A DNA stretch of 64,000 nucleotides from Ascaris suum (lineage: Eukaryota; Nematoda; Chromadorea; Rhabditida; Ascarididae), in the NCBI GenBank assembly GCA_013433145.1, contig CM024186.1:3104001-3168000 (forward strand). The letters are read 5' to 3'. Shown here piece by piece: positions 1 through 20,214 of the stretch. The position numbers were made by a program, and so were the translations under genes. Below the pieces are notes generated by a model, which searched no databases, had not been told where the DNA came from, and was given only the letters and a program-made list of their open reading frames with translations. The number at the start of each line of letters is the position of its first letter. Position 1 is the first letter of the stretch.

Positions 1-25
1 CCACGTGCGCCTCTCTTTTTCTCAT

Positions 26-135
26 CCAGTCCCTATCAACCTTCTGGTTGGTTCGTCTGAACTTTGTCCACAATGCACCAAGGACACTTCTCGGCTTTGC
101 GATCGCCCAACACCTTAAATTTGAGTAATTAAACC
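26..135 (-). ncRNA. SL1-like spliced-leader RNA sequence (copy A, most diverged)
   Basis: Read on the minus strand from 135 down to 114 there is a 22-nt sequence that matches the nematode SL1 leader except at positions 12 (T), 16 (A) and 20 (A). It is followed at once by GT, as expected for the SL donor. The next roughly 55 nt align with the same region of the two other copies (35053 downward and 31610 upward). The place where an Sm site would lie, about nt 70-78, reads AAAGTTCA and is degraded. It may be a decayed SL RNA gene. The other possibility, a retro-inserted trans-spliced mRNA, is less likely because the donor and downstream body are shared. Confidence 0.45.
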
Positions 136-965
136 TTAGCGTACTTTCAAACAACATTAACAGGCGACGTAACTAAGAGGCGGATGCAGAAGCATCAAAA
201 CATGATCTCATGTGGCTTTGTTGATGCATTTTTAAAAAGGTTGCCAAGCGTAAATACTGCCGGCAACCAAAGATAATAAGCAAGTTGCGAAGAGAAATTT
301 GCGTAAAACAATGAAGACGGAATACTGCTGAGAAATGTAACGTGCTAAGCGTCCATAAGAACTGCAATGTCGATTTACTGAAATGATATAGTCGCTACCG
401 CAGGAATTCAAATCTGACAATTTCATGAGCTGCTGCGGTGACACGCATTCCAATTTCATGTCTCTAGCAGCTGGCTAACTCACCCGCCGTCTTCGCGACA
501 ACAGTAGTGATATGCATTCGCGAGAAAAGATTATATTACTCGCTTCATAGTATTACAGAGAGTTGTAGTTCCAAGTATCACCAGTATTAGGCTATTGCAA
601 ACATAAGCAAATAAATGTTGGCGGTCATGAATAAATGTGCTGGCAAATATTAATATTCGCTTGAAAAAAATACTTCCAACTATTGCGTAGAGTAGTCAAA
701 AATGTGTGCTCAATAATTCTGAAGGAAACCAGAATATCAATATAAATCTAAATTAATGCAAGAAACCTGCAAAAAAGCACGCGCTTTTTAGCGATAAAAG
801 AAATTGAAACGTATAAAAAGAACAAATTGAGAAGCTATAAATGAAGCATTAGTGAGGTTTTGAATTACGTCGTCTTATATTCAAATCTGACAAAGTTGTA
901 AGCTATGAAGGTGCTCACAGCTTGCTTCTCATGCGCAGTTCTTCCGGATGTTTTGTATGCAACAA

Positions 966-1500
966 AGTAACAAATCACTGCCTTCTAATGGTTCTTCTTT
1001 CTATGTCTTTTCTATTGTCTTCAACACCCGAATTTTTTTGAAGGAATGCTTTGTCCAAATCAATTACGATTCATTTTCATTCCTGTGAGGCTGCGATTTC
1101 TTTGGAAGGTAAGCATATGTAATGTTGTCTTTAAATATCTGTGCCATACAGTACTCCTCGAACTAATATTCGGGAGTTAGGAAATGGGGATGGAGAACGA
1201 GATCCACCGACAAGGAGTGATCGTGTGTTGGAAATTTAGGATAAATAAGTCAAATAGACGAAACAGCACAAAAGAGGGTTCTGGCAAGATAGGCACCTTC
1301 CATATGAGTTTATTATGGCTGGTGGTTGTACAAATATAAAAAACAGCGGAAACATAATCATGATATACCATGCAAAACTGTCGGAATCCTCAGGAAGAAT
1401 TGTGATTTTCATTAAAATTTTTAACGACAACGACTCACAAAGTAACAAACATACGTTCCAATGGCACTTATTTCTACGTCTTTTATATTGTCTTTAACAG
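966..1500. repeat. Internal ~60 bp repeat (966-1025 and 1440-1500), one unit missing in copy B
   Basis: Two related stretches starting AAAGTAACAAA and ending near TATTGTCTT(C/T)AAC lie about 475 bp apart in copy A. Copy B keeps the first (near 35884) but lacks the second: at 36358 the flanks are joined directly. No coding potential is seen here. Confidence 0.5.
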
Positions 1501-2635
1501 AAAATGTTGAATAACAATAAGAATACAGCTACAACGTGAATTGTGTCCGTCCACTTTCATGCAATAAGTTTAGTGTTTCATGTGTTGGAACTGTTGAAGA
1601 GACAGACAGACACGTGCATAAACGTGCAGGTGGATGCAAACCGATCTAATGCTTCCAAGTTGAAATTTTTGAAAAATTAAAGCAATCGACAAAATTTTTA
1701 TTTATTCTGCAAATTCTATCTCTTTGCAAATTCTGCAAAATCGGTTTGTTTGCCAAAGGAAAACAAAAACAGTACGATATTGCGTAGTAAGTGAGCAGAA
1801 ATCATAAATTCAATAGAGTATAGGCGAAGATGCTATGAAAAGAGTCAGCAAAGGTCCGGCAAGCAAATCTGCATCCGTTAATGCTTCATTATAAATATAT
1901 CCGTGAATAAGTCCTCTATCCTGCAACGACAATAACAGATGATTCTATTAGACACTAAATGTCTTTAATGTTAATGTAAATGAAGATGTGCTCATGTTCT
2001 GACCAAGGGGAAGAGGGAATTGGAAGGAACTAAAAGGATACGATTATTCGAATATTGTTGCAATGAAGGGCAAAGACTAATACAAATAATTGAATTTTTG
2101 CAAAGAATACTGTACAGATAAATGAACGATGTTTTTTTGCAACTGCAATGGTTTTTGCAAAGAATTACAACAATAAAAATTGCAATATAATTTTTTTTAA
2201 ACCATAAAACATCGTAATAATAATATAATATCTTTCAGTTGAATTGTCGTTAGTCAGTCTAACTCGTAGTGCATGTTCACTTCTTTGATGATTTCAGTTT
2301 TTTTTGTCAGTCGATATATTTATATCGTTGCAAAGAATTCATTGCATTTGCTTGATTTTGCAATGATATCTCCAAGATTTTAAATTTCAGCCACAGCGTT
2401 GTATCAAATTCGGTCACAGTCACATTGCAAATTTCGATTGATTGATCACATCGATATATAATTTAATTCTGCAACGAATTAATTAAAGACAATAATTGCT
2501 CGACTTTTTAGAGGTTTTGCCTTTGGCCAATTTGGTATGACCCATCGTATATCAATAGCTTCAATCCTAGGACATCTGCTCGATCGGCAAACAATACCAC
2601 TGACTGGATTCATCAGCAGATAAATAAACGAATAA

Positions 2636-2690
2636 AAGTGTATTTATAACAGTTGAAAATCAGTACATGCGCTTTTCCGCCTAAACAAGG
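2636..2690 (+). promoter_or_regulatory. Probable core promoter and 5' UTR of ShKT gene 1
   Basis: A TATA-like TATTTATAA lies about 50 bp before the start codon. The block from about 2630 through the start of intron 1 is almost unchanged in the second copy (37490 onward), much better conserved than the 800 bp upstream. This suggests a constrained short promoter and leader or recent gene conversion. No transcript evidence is available. Confidence 0.35.
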
Positions 2691-4935
<2,245 letters not shown>

Positions 4936-5006
4936 TTCAAGGAATTAAATGACCACTATAATAGTCGCGACAACATATTTAATTGTCATGAAATGAATAT
5001 CGAACG

Positions 5007-5012
5007 AATAAA
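5007..5012 (+). terminator. Polyadenylation signal of ShKT gene 1
   Basis: An AATAAA hexamer lies 72 bp after the stop codon, in a block kept in the other copy (40304-40309). It is the likely 3' end signal. Confidence 0.7.
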
Positions 5013-5019
5013 GAGTTTC

Positions 5020-7520
5020 TTTGCAACTATATGCAGATGCATGCAACATCGCCTTATAAAACTTTTCGCCTGAATCGTCAGTGTGCGTTAGAATTTTTTG
5101 TTATATGCTTGAAAAAATCTGCAAGAAATCCTTCCTGAAAATTTTTATAAGTTTTTTTTAATTTCTATTTTCCCGAACATCGATTTGCTTTCCTCGCTTG
5201 ATCAACTTCATTTGATAGTATTAATTCATCTAATAAAGAGCATATTATAATATTAAAGAAACCAGAGGATCTGCTAAGCCAATGAAAATAATTCTTCTAC
5301 TTCTAATAGATAAAAAATAAAACCCCATTTACGGCGTAAAGTACTCAGTGGTTTCTTATAGATTTGGGTGCGATTGGTCGGAATGATCGTTTGCATACAA
5401 TATTTGGATGTAAATTGCTCACTTAACGAGCAACTCTTCTTGAAACAATTTGTGCTAAAGAATTTTTCAGTGATTAGATTCCACCCGGTACATTTACATA
5501 AAATTTTCGGGTGAATATGAAAATATTTATAACAGCCATTGCTCCTTTATGTATATATCACATAGGTCGGCTATTTGAATATCAGATCGGTATTACGCCG
5601 ATCCATGATCGTAAAAGAAGGCAAGAAATACACATTAAACTTTACTGCTCTGACTGAAAGGTTGTCTGAAGAAATTGAGGCCTTGTATGAAGCATGCACT
5701 CTCAAGACATCAGCTTGTAGAGCACCACGACAAAGTGGTTGGAGTTAACGCAAAAAATATTTAACAAGTGGCGCCTTCCTGTGCAGATTAAAGGACCTAA
5801 ATGGTTGGTCTTATATCATGGCGTTGAGCATTTACATAATTATTGAATAAACAAGGAATTTTTAAGAACTATGGCACGAAAGTGTAAAAAATATACGCGA
5901 CCTGAGCAATATTTCAAGATGGACATACGCATTTCAGCCCTACTCTATTCGCCGATGATTTCCGTCATTTCCTCCTCTCTAATAAGATCCCTCTACAGAT
6001 TTGAAGGCGTTGCAAGTGACACCGTAGTGTTTTCTCGTTTCTGAAATGCATCGAAACGAAATGGAACGAGTATTAGAGAAAAGTGCGCGAAATGTCCTTT
6101 CCGATCATTTTTCTTCAGATGGAAATCGTAAAGAATCTTTACCGTATAATCAAATAAACGCACTCATTTTTTCTCCACAAAGCTTGTGCTAATGATTCGT
6201 GTTTCTAATTGGATCATCCGCAAAACGCACATCAACTATAGCGAAGTTCATCCGATCTGTTTTTCAACATTTGAGCGTTTATACTACCTGCATTTACCAT
6301 TGATGGAGCTTCCTGAGAGATGTAGGTAGGGCACTCTGCCATCCAGGTTCGGAACTGTAGAACCAGGTATCGTGCTGGAACTTCCGGCAGAAGAACAGAT
6401 GCGAATATATGTTTGCTTTTAGACAAAATGCCGTAATAATGCGATTTGGAAGCATAACTTTGATGAAACGCATAATGAAGCAACTTAATGAAGAGAACAA
6501 GATCAGCACAAGAGGACAAGAATCGCTGAAATAACTTGTAACTTGTACCTTTTTGTTCCTATACTTCAGTAGAAATTTTCATAAAGCAGCAACAAATCAG
6601 CAGGAGGAAAAATAATATCTTCATGTAAACCATGTGAGTCTTCCACAAACCTTTTCTTTAACCCGGCTGGTGTGAAATGGAAAGACGACATTGCCTGCCT
6701 TCTGAGGTCTATTATTTGTATGACAGTTACATAGGGTCCAGCGTCAATTACGATATATAGGGCCGCCATCATGCGGTCTGATATTCATCTAAATTTCGTT
6801 ACTCGAGCTTCACTAGTTCCTTCATTGAAGCAACCATACAGAAAAATACAGACACAAACATGCACGCATAGAGACCATCCATGTGATTGTTGTGGCAATA
6901 TAGTACAGGTAGAAAAAATATGAAGAACCCCTATAATCTCCATTGTATTCTTCACCTGTGTTTTGAAATTCAAATTGAGCCCGAAATGTTCGATGCATGG
7001 ATCTTCCTTACCGCTCACTCAAATTTAAAAACAATAACTATGTTGAGATTAGCACTTCCGTTAATTAACTGTTATCAAATTTTTTCCTATCTTGCAAATT
7101 TCCATCCGTATTCATAGAAATGGGAGCAGACACTTTTGCATGAAAATCCTTGGTCCAGTTGATGACTTACTTGATAAATTAAACTATAATTGGACACTGT
7201 TCTTTTTTCCGTTGGTGATCCGTTTGCCTGATGGTTCACCTGAGATTTTTGTGTGCCTTATATGTGAGGATTAAATAACCCTGTTTAAGAGGCCATCTAG
7301 AAAGAAATAATGTTGAAAATGAAGTTGGAAATAAAAGATTTTCGATTATTTTTAGCTGAACCACTGCTTCGATTTGAAAAGAGAGTAATAATTAAAAAGA
7401 ACACAAAGATTTTGATGCTTCAAAGGTGGGATATTTTTATTGACAACCCTCTTTAATCACCATCTACTTCGACGGGTTTTGTTTGATGGAAAACCTCTTC
7501 AACAATATCCAATTTTTTCG
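5020..7520. other. Downstream flank of ShKT gene 1, no gene seen
   Basis: This part of the duplicated segment has no exon-like open frame with matching splice sites. About 6525-7045 is private to this copy; in copy B the same place holds a short dispersed repeat (41803-41935). The reading frames present are short and not conserved between copies. Confidence 0.6.
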
Positions 7521-7522
7521 CT

Positions 7523-7537
7523 CCCCCCCCCCCCCCC
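7523..7537. repeat. C homopolymer (about 15 bases)
   Basis: An uninterrupted C run sits at the right edge of segmental copy A, where homology to copy B stops. Similar runs lie at 19939-19951 (G) and 61632-61653 (C). Confidence 0.95.
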
Positions 7538-7539
7538 AT

Positions 7540-10500
7540 CAAAAAGAAGCCAAACTTGAGCCATACTTTCAGAGTAAATCCTCAAGAATGGAGACACAAC
7601 CTCGGGATGCTAATACCGTCTCTTATAAAGGAAGCTATTCATATTCATATGTGTTTCGTTAAATAACCTTGAAGATAACGCATATTGTCGTAACGTTCAT
7701 CTTGAAGTCACCCAACGGATCGCGAACGAGGCGAGGTCCTCATTCCTTGATTCTCGTGTCCTCCGCCAAACGAAATATTTTTTCATTTAGATGCATTTAT
7801 TAGTAAATAATAAACAATAATACAGTATAATGGCACAGTCACTTCGGAGGGAGCGGAGAAAGTGGAAGGAGCGGGAAAAAGCATATAAGAGTCCCCACAA
7901 CATACCTCTGAATCAAGAAGTAATTCAAATTAAGACCAGGATTTCATAACTGCAGCTGGCTCAGTGTTTCATAATTCTAATGCAGTGGGATGACATACAC
8001 AGTCAAGGATAAACACAAGCAATTGCCAACCCTATCAGTATATTTTGAATGATACATAATCCGATCCCTCCCACAGGCGCATCCAACAGTCCAAAGTGAA
8101 AGAATAGGTGTAATAAATTAACACTTAGCAAAAAAAACTCGGATCATGAACCAAAGGCGAAAAAAATGCGATTGCACAGAAAAATAGAGGACATGACCAC
8201 GTATTTGTAAGAGGAACACCGCACCAACATCATTCAATAGCGAAGACTTTTTGATCATTAACGGCACTGCTCATCCCCCCTCACCTGCATCTCTTAGCAC
8301 ACACTTGCCGCAAAAAGAAAAAGGATTCTAGAACCCGCATTGTCCACCCACATCATTAGATTGGCGACACGTTTCAGTACTGTGTTCCTTCCGTGCAAAG
8401 AATTTTGGGAAGTGCCAAACAGACTGCAGAATGCGATGTAAGAAAGTAACAAAACAGAAACGAAATGAAACGGAACCATAAAAAAGCAAAACGACGGTAA
8501 ACACAAAACAAAACAGAATGACTGGATAAAGAAGAGTTCAACAAAAGGCCACCGAAGTAACAACGAAATGTTGTACAATCACACTAGAAGAGGGCCAGGT
8601 TCGATCTTCGGTAGCGAGCTCATGCCCAGCACTGGTTCCATGAAGGGTCATAATACTGAACAACTTCATTCAACGACAACTCTGACTACTAGACTGGCTA
8701 AAAAATACGATAACCGGTAAGTCGACGAAATCGGCGAACTACTTATGAATTCGAGGGACATGATGACTCCACACATCAACAGCCATAAATGGGCTTATCA
8801 AAACATTACCGAAGACCCATCAACCATCGAAACCACCATCAAGAGATGTTTCGCTGTCCACAACGAAGGAACAAAGGAGCTATCAAGCGATCAAGCAGCC
8901 AGTATACGCAAAAAGTGGAACAGAAGCACAGGCCGCATTGGCACAGAGGGTATTCAACACAGGCAGAGGGGCACACAATCAGTAACCACCTGTCATAGAC
9001 GAACCAATGAATGCACGTCTCGTGCAACGCATCACCACCAATCAAGTAAGTAGGTCTAAGAATACAACCAACGTACTCATGTACCTCCTGAGAATAAGTC
9101 CGTGTCCGCCAAAAGGCAGAATAATTGGATCCGTCCGGCCTTTTCATGGCCATGGAGGAAAACACTCAATAAACAAAGTGAATTCAAAATATTCAAGCAA
9201 ATATATTTATTCTCCCTCATCCACCGTTGGATTCCTTAAAGGATTCTGCAGCCACATGCTCCTTTGTAAGGGTCCATCATGCCTGATAAGCAATAAGTGC
9301 TGTTTCACAGAGTATCGATACAAAACTCGAAAGTGAAGCAAATACTTCGCGACCTCGCAATGGTACTGGCCTCGTGAACGCAACCGGAGAAACCCTACAT
9401 GCGGGAATTTTCCGAAAGCCGCCTCACGATATATTTCAAAGTGAATTCGAATCCCCACTCGAAAGGTTTGAAACGAGAGGAGCCATAATTAGAGGCACTT
9501 AGTCCTGGTGAATCACTGATCGTCAAATGGAGCCCTCGCGCAGTTGTTTGCAGTTTTTGAGATGTGATGAAAACGTTCGAACATGCTGAGTGCGCATCCG
9601 TTATCTTATTCGATGCTGATAGTGCACTTTCGCAATCAGCATGTTTGCTTCCATAAAGCACTTGATCTTGCATCGAATTCAAAAAATTTTAGCAGAAGGA
9701 GTTGAAGTGGTAGCCTGCTGCCGTCCCCGTATTAAAGTGTAAGCTCAAGCCTCAAGCCCACTTGCCACTTCTTTCAATAACAACTGGCCAACGAAGGCTG
9801 CATTTGCCAACAACCCTCCTGCACCCCAGCATATGTTAATGACAAATTCACATCTTCTGCATGAAAAAAATCCATTAGCGAATGAAATCGAAAAGATCTC
9901 TAGCGGAAGCAAGTGAGCACATCTGCATCGGCAGAACACCTCAGCAATAAAACTTGCAATATCCTAATTGCTCAACTTTTATCTTTTTACTGATGAGGAT
10001 GTGCACCTCGTCGGTGCACATTTGAGGCAGTTAAGCTGCTCATTCAAGATGTAAGATAGATATTACTGAATCGAAAGATATGGCGCATTCTTTTTGAAAG
10101 CTTTCCTACTGCAAATGATCATCAACTTCCCTTAATGCAAAGGATCTTTGCAATTTCATAAATTTCATATTGCAACGCATAAGATCGTTCCATCAGTCAA
10201 AGGCCCCCTCCCTCCTCCCGTATGACTGCATAAATGTTAGACCGCTCTAAACTATTCTCGATCGATCGCTAAAATCCCCATCTCCTCGTTTCTACAGCTA
10301 ACTCAATCTACAGGCAACTCAGTCACGCTACCGAAATGATAAGAAAACCTGTGAAGTATAAGGAAAACTGAGAGAGATCCTCGCATTGATTCCGAATATC
10401 AACCGCCGTCTGTCTCAATCTTCTCGTCAAACAATTTCAATTACAAGCGTCGCCGACGCCTCGGTACCGCTGAATGCGTCTACTAAATGAAACGATTAGA

Positions 10501-12840
10501 ACGAAATCAAAACATGCAAGCAACGAATGTCGGAGGTGAGAAAAAAAAACAAACGAGCGCATTTAAATAAATAAAACAAAAACAAACACAGCAGGCAAAT
10601 AAAAAAGGGAATGTGAGGGGATGGGAGGGGAAACCTGAAATTAGATTACAGTAGCAACCTGAAAACATGGATGAACATCAAAAATTTATCATTCATTGTA
10701 TAAAACGAAATAAAATAATATTTAGGAATTCCAACTTACATCTTGTTTTGTCCTCGAAAATTGTTCTTCATGAAGACTCGTCCTCGTCATCTGAAAACGC
10801 AGAAATATTTTTTAACGCATAAAGCTTTAAGCATGTAATTCGAAATTGTGAGAAACATCAAATTTCGTATATAACGTTTACGCATGGAATTCGGCATTAA
10901 ATTTCATATATAACGTCAGGGATAGTTCAGTTTGCTAAAAAAGTGAAAAAGAGTGCGAAATAAAAGAAGAAATAAAAAGAAACACAAAAAACATAAACAG
11001 GATGCACACTTCTGCCAGCACAGACAATGATAACTACCCACATACTGCAAAAAACAGCAAAATACACTAGACTGTACGAGTTAGGAAAAATGCCCCCTTT
11101 CCTATGTGCAATCCATCTGAAGTATATTCGTGCATCACTGCTACAAATGTGACAGAGTGCCAACGACACCTGTCAACTTCTGATACAGAAGAAGGGTTGC
11201 TTGCTAGACGTAAGCCCATTTGAAGCTAACGGGGTCTTCATTAGCTCCCACTGATCATCCACATCACGAATTCGACTTTGAACCGCTCCAAACAGAGGTC
11301 CTAGCAATAACAAATGGATCATAGCATTCGAAGCAACGCAGTCAAAAAATTGTCTTTTAGTGGATAGATTTTGGACTCCACAATGACGCATCTTATGATA
11401 ACAACAAATCAGAATGTGACTACAACTGTGCTTTTCTAGTTATACGAGCTTATCGATAAAGAATTTTAAAAAAATGAAACGCGAAGGGTCTATTCAGATT
11501 GTTAAAAATTGCAATGCGAAACGTTACAGAAAAATGTGAACACATACGATGGATTTGTACACGGAAATCATCTTCAAACAAACATGATATCTTGATCAAA
11601 GAACTAATACGATATCACGAATGTGGCCCTTTACGCTGCATAAACAACAAATTCACACCCTCACATATGCCTGAGGGACGAATCGATTGGCAGCTCTAAA
11701 TTCTGTACCCTCACACAGAGACGCAGAACATTTTCGACAACAGTACCACAGCGTATCGAGTGAAAATTGCATGATAGCATGAAACACATTCAGATAGATC
11801 ATGGCAACTTTTCTGTGCATTTTGAAGTACTCGCCTCTCTAAAAGTTTTCTTTATTCTCTGTTATAGCACCTATATTACTACAGCCGACTACTACAGGGG
11901 TTCAACTCGCGAGTGTTCAAACAAAAAGGGATGGGCTACCCATTCCTTCTCCCCTCCCGTCTCCTCTCCCTACTGCTCCCCCTCCTTCCATGGGATGAGG
12001 CTAAATTAGAAACTACATCGTCCCACAGTCTGAATGCATCGTCACGCTCAGCAAAGCACCTAATCTGCACATTAACGTGATGAATGAATGGTCTGCCTAA
12101 TTTCAATTACACGTGTGGAAATAAAATGAAGCCCGATAAAACAAATCACTGAATGTTTCCATTGAAAGGAATTAAAAAAGGGACCTGGAGTGATTGCCGG
12201 CACAGACAATCCGACAAAGGCAAGCAACAATCTTCAATTCTGTGAACAGAATAAAACGGATTTTTAGAATTAGCTGTCAATGAGTTACCGTACAAAGATC
12301 GAAGCTATCGCATTACCTCATCTACGACATAACAACGTATTCTACATGCGCAATACTCGGCTTACCTGTTTCCTCAAGCGAAGAGAAAGCAAACTAAAGC
12401 AAACTATTCAAAACACAAAGAAGATAACCACTCCGGATGAAACAACATTCATCCCGGAACGGAATAAGAACTGAAAAAAAAAAAACTAAAAGTTTTGCTA
12501 CGAATGAAAATCGAGCTTCAAAATTCGAATCATCCAAATGCCTACAACAAACGCATCGTAAACAAATGAAGGTAATAAATACAAGTCCATTTGCCGATAA
12601 TGGGACAAATCATAAGTTAATCACCTAATACTCGGCCCAATATTAGCCATGACCGACAAAGTAATTTTTTCGCATTGTACTCAACACGTGCAATAAAAAG
12701 AAAGAAATGTATAAAGGGTCGATCACCAAACGCAGCGATTCGTAATTTATCGATCTTTTCACCCTTATACACGATGCTGTGCATGAGCTTGATGCGACGT
12801 TGATCTACCCAGTTCTCGCAATTGCTACTGCAAGAAGTGC
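7540..12840. other. 5.3 kb without a confident gene
   Basis: Open frames here are short, overlap on both strands and match nothing I recognise (for example 8745-9053 plus, 9207-9682 minus, 11173-11391 minus). There is one minus-strand stretch with two good splice sites at 10740-10790 and one minus-strand start-like frame at 12844, both listed separately. The rest is AT-rich spacer. Confidence 0.5.
10740..10790 (-). other. Candidate 51-nt minus-strand exon
   Basis: On the minus strand, GCGTTTTCAG lies directly before 51 nt that end at GTAAGTTGG, both strong nematode splice sites. Two of the three frames are open. In the third the stretch would end a protein with an acidic tail, DEDESS then stop. 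No partner exons could be fixed, so this may be one exon of an unlocated minus-strand gene or chance. Confidence 0.25.
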
Positions 12841-12842
12841 TC

Positions 12843-17945
<5,103 letters not shown>

Positions 17946-18077
17946 GCGACTGGTTAGGAAGTTCGATTTATCCCACTCGTAATTGACATTTGGTTTTCAT
18001 CAGCAATTTTCCATCATTGGTATGTACGAGGCAGTTTTCAATTAAGGTTTGAATTTTGTACGTATCGTCCTTCGGAA

Positions 18078-18383
18078 ATGATAGTGTTGTTGCAGACCTC
18101 CGTCGCTATAGACGCGGTTGCAATCGCCGCCGTCTGCTCCTTCGACTACGCCATCATTCTTCCCGACTTCCCTTCTGCTAGCTCGCGGTCGCCAGGTTCG
18201 GAACTGTGCTCGGTGGTCACATCATGTGCCTTTGGTCGCCTTTCTCGCGTTCGCCACTTCTCATTGTCGCCACGTTGCCTGCGCGTCGTAAGCTTTATGG
18301 TGTTCGCCTGTGTTAGCCATGGATTGCTACCGTCCAGTGCACGCATTGCCCACCTTCCCTTCTCCGCGATGTTCAGTTATTAG
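18078..18383 (+). other. GC-rich open stretch after the zinc-finger gene
   Basis: This 300 bp block is far richer in GC than its surroundings and lies 150 bp after the gene ending at 17945. A TTGCAG acceptor ends at 18095. Entered in phase 1, as many exons of the upstream gene are, it reads a short, strongly Arg-rich tail and then a stop near 18182. In another frame it is open for 101 codons. It could be an alternative last exon, a separate relic or part of a mobile element. No family is recognised. Confidence 0.3.
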
Positions 18384-20210
18384 TTCGCAAAAATTTGCCG
18401 GAAGGGACCCTCTTGAAGCGAAGAAGAAATTTTTTATACATCACTAGTGTCGGGAACATACCTCTTGTTTTTCGTGCTAGTTGGAATAGCCATTAAGGGT
18501 AGCTAAACACCTACATATCGTAACTGCAATAATTGCTGGTGCTGTTTTTAATGAGGGGATCGAGCGGTCACATGCCTCGTTAAAGCTCTTGCAGCGTAGC
18601 TTAATTGTACATTCATTTTTCTTTGAAATATTTCGAATTCAAATCAGTTCATCGAGCCTCGCTACCCACTCTCCGAAAAACGCGCAGCTAGGTTAAATTT
18701 CCGAAAGTCGCCTTCACTTAGATCGAATATGACTGCGCTGGAAAGACGTTGGCAGCTCTTTGCCTAAATGAACAGAGAAATGAATTTCCCTAATGCAAGT
18801 ACAGAAGGAAGATGTTAGGATCAGTAATATAACTTCAGGGCTCCTGAGTAATATGGAGGCCTAAAATTGTGCACTGAAGCCGATTATTAAAAGCGATAAA
18901 ATTTCAATGTAAAAGACGCTGGAAGAGTCGTTTAGCCTGCTGCCGAAAAAAAAATGCTTCTCTGGAATATGTAGGAGCTGTTGTCTCGTGGGCACATCTG
19001 CCTGATGACACCATACTTACCAGTTTCGTGCTTCGTTTGGGATTTTCGTTAGAGATTCCTGAGGATATCATATGGGGGATTTCATTGCTTTTTGAATGTT
19101 TGCGATGTGGGATTTCACTTACATAATTACAGATAAAACAGAAAATTGTAGTCTTAATAATGTCAACAATAAGCATCTCTTTACGCTTGTCATTCTCTAC
19201 TTTAAAGCATTCATTAGGATGCAAGATGCTTCAGAGGAACAGGTTTTGCGTAGATATGGCCAGCCAGGCAGTGCGTCTGGAATCGATGGCGATTTTTCTT
19301 TTGATGGATTAGCAGGCTGTGTCAAAGGCGATTAGAACGGAGTCAACAGCAAGCAGGTTTGTCGGAAGGTGAGAAGTTTACAAACGAGCGCATTCTTGTT
19401 TTCTCGTCTATGTTTTTGATATCTGATTACCATAAGTGGTAAAGAGATCATGGCTCCCATTTGTTTGTGAGTTGTTCTGCTCCCAAATTTCCCATCTTGC
19501 CCTCCGAAGGACGCACGGTTCGTCGGCGAATGCGGAAAAAAGCACAATGCTCGGTGTATGCTACACTGGTCGAAAGGATCCAGAAACCGAGAACTTCCTC
19601 TGGCTATGGTCTTCATTATTAATAGAAAGGTCAGTTGTTTCACTGATTCGGTGTTGAGTTTTTTCAAGGGTCGACATTAAGCAGTTCCTTCAAAGAGGTG
19701 CTTTCTTTAGTTTCCTTTTGGATAAGGAAATTCGTTGCATTGCTCAATAGAAAGCGTCTGCACTATTCAGCTGCGGTTAGCAAGCTCCTTATCGTTGGGT
19801 ACATGAGTGCATGGCTGTAGTAGACCTCATTCAGGTTGAGCCTATTTTTACGAGCGAAGACGATCGTTTTGTATAATTTCATGATTGTTTGAAAATGGGC
19901 GTTTTTATTTGCTTGGAAACAGGTGGGAAGCAGAGGAAGGGGGGGGGGGGGATTGCTCATAAGCGCAAAGCTCCTTCACGTGAGAAATATGTCGATTTTA
20001 AATAGAGATATTTTCGCTTTTGCACGTATATTATTTTTCCGGAATCAGAAGAGCCATCTCGTAATGGTTTCAAATGAAAACAGTTTTTTTTTGCCGTCGA
20101 TGGAACAGTTTCTTCGTGGAGCGCTTGCGTGTACTTGAAGTAAATTAGGTACTGAAAAAATCAGTAGAACTTTCTCGGAGCTCATGAAATAAAAGGTCTT
20201 AGCTCATTGT
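18384..20210. other. Spacer without a confident gene
   Basis: Only short frames are seen (for example 18904-19224 minus and 19332-19667 minus), without matched splice sites or recognisable motifs. A G homopolymer of about 13 bases lies at 19939-19951. Confidence 0.55.
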
Positions 20211-20214
20211 TGAC